Origin: Clavibacter michiganensis
GTDB taxonomy: Bacteria > Actinomycetota > Actinomycetes > Actinomycetales > Microbacteriaceae
Assembly (NCBI RefSeq): GCF_016907085.1
Contig: NZ_JAFBBJ010000001.1
Span: forward strand, 2,976,001-3,040,000
DNA: 64,000 nucleotides
Reading direction: 5' to 3'
Part shown: piece by piece, positions 62,531 to 64,000 of the stretch
Layout: each line of letters begins with the position of its first letter
How positions within the stretch are numbered: position 1 is the stretch's first letter
The notes under the pieces: generated by a model
What the model saw: the letters and a program-made list of their open reading frames with translations, nothing else
Database searches by the model: none
What the model was told of the DNA's origin: nothing
Made by a program: the position numbers and the translations under genes

Positions 62531-63280
62531 TCAGTGCGTCCGCTGCGCGAGCAGCGCGAGGACGTCCGCGTGGCGCCCCTCGGCCTCCGCGTCGCGGAGG
62601 AACCGCACGCGGTCGACCAGCACCTCCTCCACCTCGGGCTGCCCCTCGAGGATCTGCATCACCTCGTCGAGGAACTCGTCCAGCGGCATCGCCGACTCCT
62701 CGTCCTGCTGCCCCATGAGGGTCGTGCGCACCGCGGGCGGCACGAGCTCGATCACCTGCAGGGGCGTGGCTGCACACTGCACGCGCAGGCTCTGCGTGAA
62801 CGAGTGCACGGCGGCCTTCGTGGCGGAGTACGTCGGGGTGGCCGGCAGCGGCACGGAGGCCAGCCCCGAGGACACGGTCATGAGCACGCCGTCGGGCTTC
62901 GTCGCGAGCCAGGGCCCGAAGGCCGCGGCCGTGCGGATCGTGCCGAGCAGGTTCGTCGTGATGGTCGACTCCGCGACCTCGAGGTGCGCCGGGTCGCGCA
63001 GGTCCTCGGGGAGCATGACTCCGGCCATCGTGACGACGGCGTCGAGGTCGGGGTGCTCGCGGGTCACTCGTTCTGCGGCCGCGGCGATGGATGCGGGATC
63101 CGTGACGTCGAGCTCGACGGCGTGCATCCCGGGGTGCGTGGCGACGATGTCGTCGAGCAGCGCCCGGCGGCGGCCGGCGACGATGACGGTGTCGCCGCGG
63201 GCCTGCAGGCGCTCGGCGAGGCCGAGGCCGATGCCCGACGTCGCTCCGGTGATCAGGACGGTGCTGCCGCTGGTCTTCAT
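62531..63280 (-). CDS. Short-chain dehydrogenase/reductase (DltE-like)
   Basis: A 249-residue SDR. VLITGATSGIGLGLAERLQ binds NAD(P), TMAGVM replaces the usual NNAG, and the active site has Ser in TVSSGLASV and YSATKAAVHSF (Tyr-x3-Lys, about residues 150-160). SLRVQCAATPLQVIELVPPAVRTTLMGQ follows. ATG 63280 has GAGGAGG just upstream; the longer open frame beyond it is not coding-like. It is divergent from an XRE regulator that probably controls it. Substrate unknown. Confidence 0.86.
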   Translation of the reverse strand: MKTSGSTVLITGATSGIGLGLAERLQARGDTVIVAGRRRALLDDIVATHPGMHAVELDVTDPASIAAAAERVTREHPDLDAVVTMAGVMLPEDLRDPAHLEVAESTITTNLLGTIRTAAAFGPWLATKPDGVLMTVSSGLASVPLPATPTYSATKAAVHSFTQSLRVQCAATPLQVIELVPPAVRTTLMGQQDEESAMPLDEFLDEVMQILEGQPEVEEVLVDRVRFLRDAEAEGRHADVLALLAQRTH

Positions 63281-63413
63281 GGTGCCTCCTCTGCGGGGCC
63301 GTGCGCCCCGTCGTCGTCCAGCCTGCGTCGGACGCGGCCGGCCGGGAAGGGAGCGCGCATCGGGGGAGCGGCGGTCCCTGGATGCGCGGCGCACCAGGGG
63401 CGAGGATGGGGCC

Positions 63414-64000
63414 ATGGACCGTCCCGCGCTCGCCGAGTTCCTCCGCGCCAGGCGCGAGGCGCTGCGGCCCTCCGACGTGGGCCTGCCCCCGGGCGCCCGT
63501 CGCCGCACCGCGGGCCTCCGCCGCGAGGAGATCGCGGCCGTGGTCGGCATGTCGGCCGACTACTGGGCGCGGCTCGAGCAGCGCCGTGGTCCGCAGCCCT
63601 CCAACCAGATGCTCACGGCCATCGCCCGCGGGCTCCGCCTCGGCCTCGACGAGCGCGACCACCTGTTCCGCCTCGCCGGCCATGTGACGCCGCGGCGGGC
63701 CCGGCTGTCGCCGCACGTCAGCCCCGGCCTGATGCGCGTGCTCGACCGCCTCGACGACACGCCCGCCCTGGTCATCACCGAGCTCGGCGAGACGCTCGCG
63801 CAGAACCGCCTCGCCTCCGCCCTCTTCGGCGACGACACGACGTGGACGGGCCTCGACCGCAGCGGCGTGCACCGCTGGTTCGCCCACCCCGAGGAGCGCG
63901 GGCACTACCCGGCTCGCGACCACGAGCGGCAGGGGCGGCTCCAGGTCGCCCAGCTGCGGGTGGCGGCGTCGCAGGCGGACCCGGATCCGCTCGCCGCCGA
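63414..64000 (+). CDS. XRE/MmyB-type helix-turn-helix regulator (partial, runs off the window)
   Basis: The first ~195 residues of a transcription factor. The HTH is at residues ~20-75 (RRTAGLRREEIAAVVGMSADYWARLEQRRGPQPSNQMLTAIARGLRL), followed by HLFRLAGHVTP and the MmyB-like ligand domain (PALVITELGETLAQNRLASALFGD). It is divergent from the SDR gene and a likely repressor of it. The ATG at 63414 follows GAGGATGGGG. The 3' end lies beyond 64000. Confidence 0.85.
   Translation, partial: MDRPALAEFLRARREALRPSDVGLPPGARRRTAGLRREEIAAVVGMSADYWARLEQRRGPQPSNQMLTAIARGLRLGLDERDHLFRLAGHVTPRRARLSPHVSPGLMRVLDRLDDTPALVITELGETLAQNRLASALFGDDTTWTGLDRSGVHRWFAHPEERGHYPARDHERQGRLQVAQLRVAASQADPDPLAA

Noticed and set aside
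61476..63923. An 815-codon minus-strand open frame across the dehydrogenase and SDR genes
   Set aside because: Arg/Gly/Asp-rich composition and complete overlap with well-supported genes show it to be a GC-driven shadow frame.

Overview
The window is very GC-rich (often over 70 percent by eye). It has GTG starts, several leaderless promoters, DUF3073 and Cgl0159-type proteins, and inositol genes in an actinobacterial order. Together these point to an actinobacterium of the Microbacteriaceae, most probably Clavibacter or a close relative. The species call is inference from gene content and style; no rRNA lies in the window.

Positions 1-42,900 are mostly ordinary chromosome. 36-5,727 holds a PhzF-like enzyme, a CNNM/CBS membrane protein and a MarR / FAD monooxygenase / intradiol dioxygenase module. 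5,746-9,185 holds a glycosyltransferase and a large acyl-CoA dehydrogenase / PIG-L deacetylase / methyltransferase fusion. 9,705-15,692 carries purC-purD, purF and purM. 17,686-19,474 is a three-gene envelope/stress-type operon whose first gene has an early in-frame stop. Then come a KimA-like permease, a YczE membrane protein divergent from a MocR-type regulator, a secreted trypsin-like protease, glgX, a FUSC protein, a large RND transporter with an apparent CTG start, and a DEAD-box helicase with 19 repeats in its N-terminal tail.

36,870-43,280 is a myo-inositol catabolic operon (iolC, a Cgl0159-type aldolase, mmsA, iolB, iolD). Its last gene, iolD, is the site of the main anomaly. A 7,766-bp unit occurs twice in direct tandem (42,912-50,677 and 50,678-58,443) and is followed by a third partial copy (58,444-58,775). 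The repeated edge is the last ~330 bp of iolD. Each unit carries a lactococcin-972-like bacteriocin locus: three paralogous Sec-secreted bacteriocin precursors, a large bacteriocin-associated membrane protein and its ABC ATPase. It also carries two secreted paralogues of unknown function, a small hydrophobic peptide, and decayed remnants of an HNH nuclease gene and of a second ABC ATPase. The unit is visibly poorer in GC and has different codon use from the flanks, so it looks acquired. It probably entered by recombination through iolD and was then amplified between the iolD-derived direct repeats, giving six bacteriocin genes and two transporter sets.

After the array (58,813-64,000) the chromosome resumes with the probable native iolD terminator, a secreted protein of unknown function, an Sfp/EntD-type phosphopantetheinyl transferase, a sugar-phosphate isomerase / hydroxyacyl-CoA-type dehydrogenase operon, and a short-chain dehydrogenase divergent from an XRE-family regulator that runs off the window.
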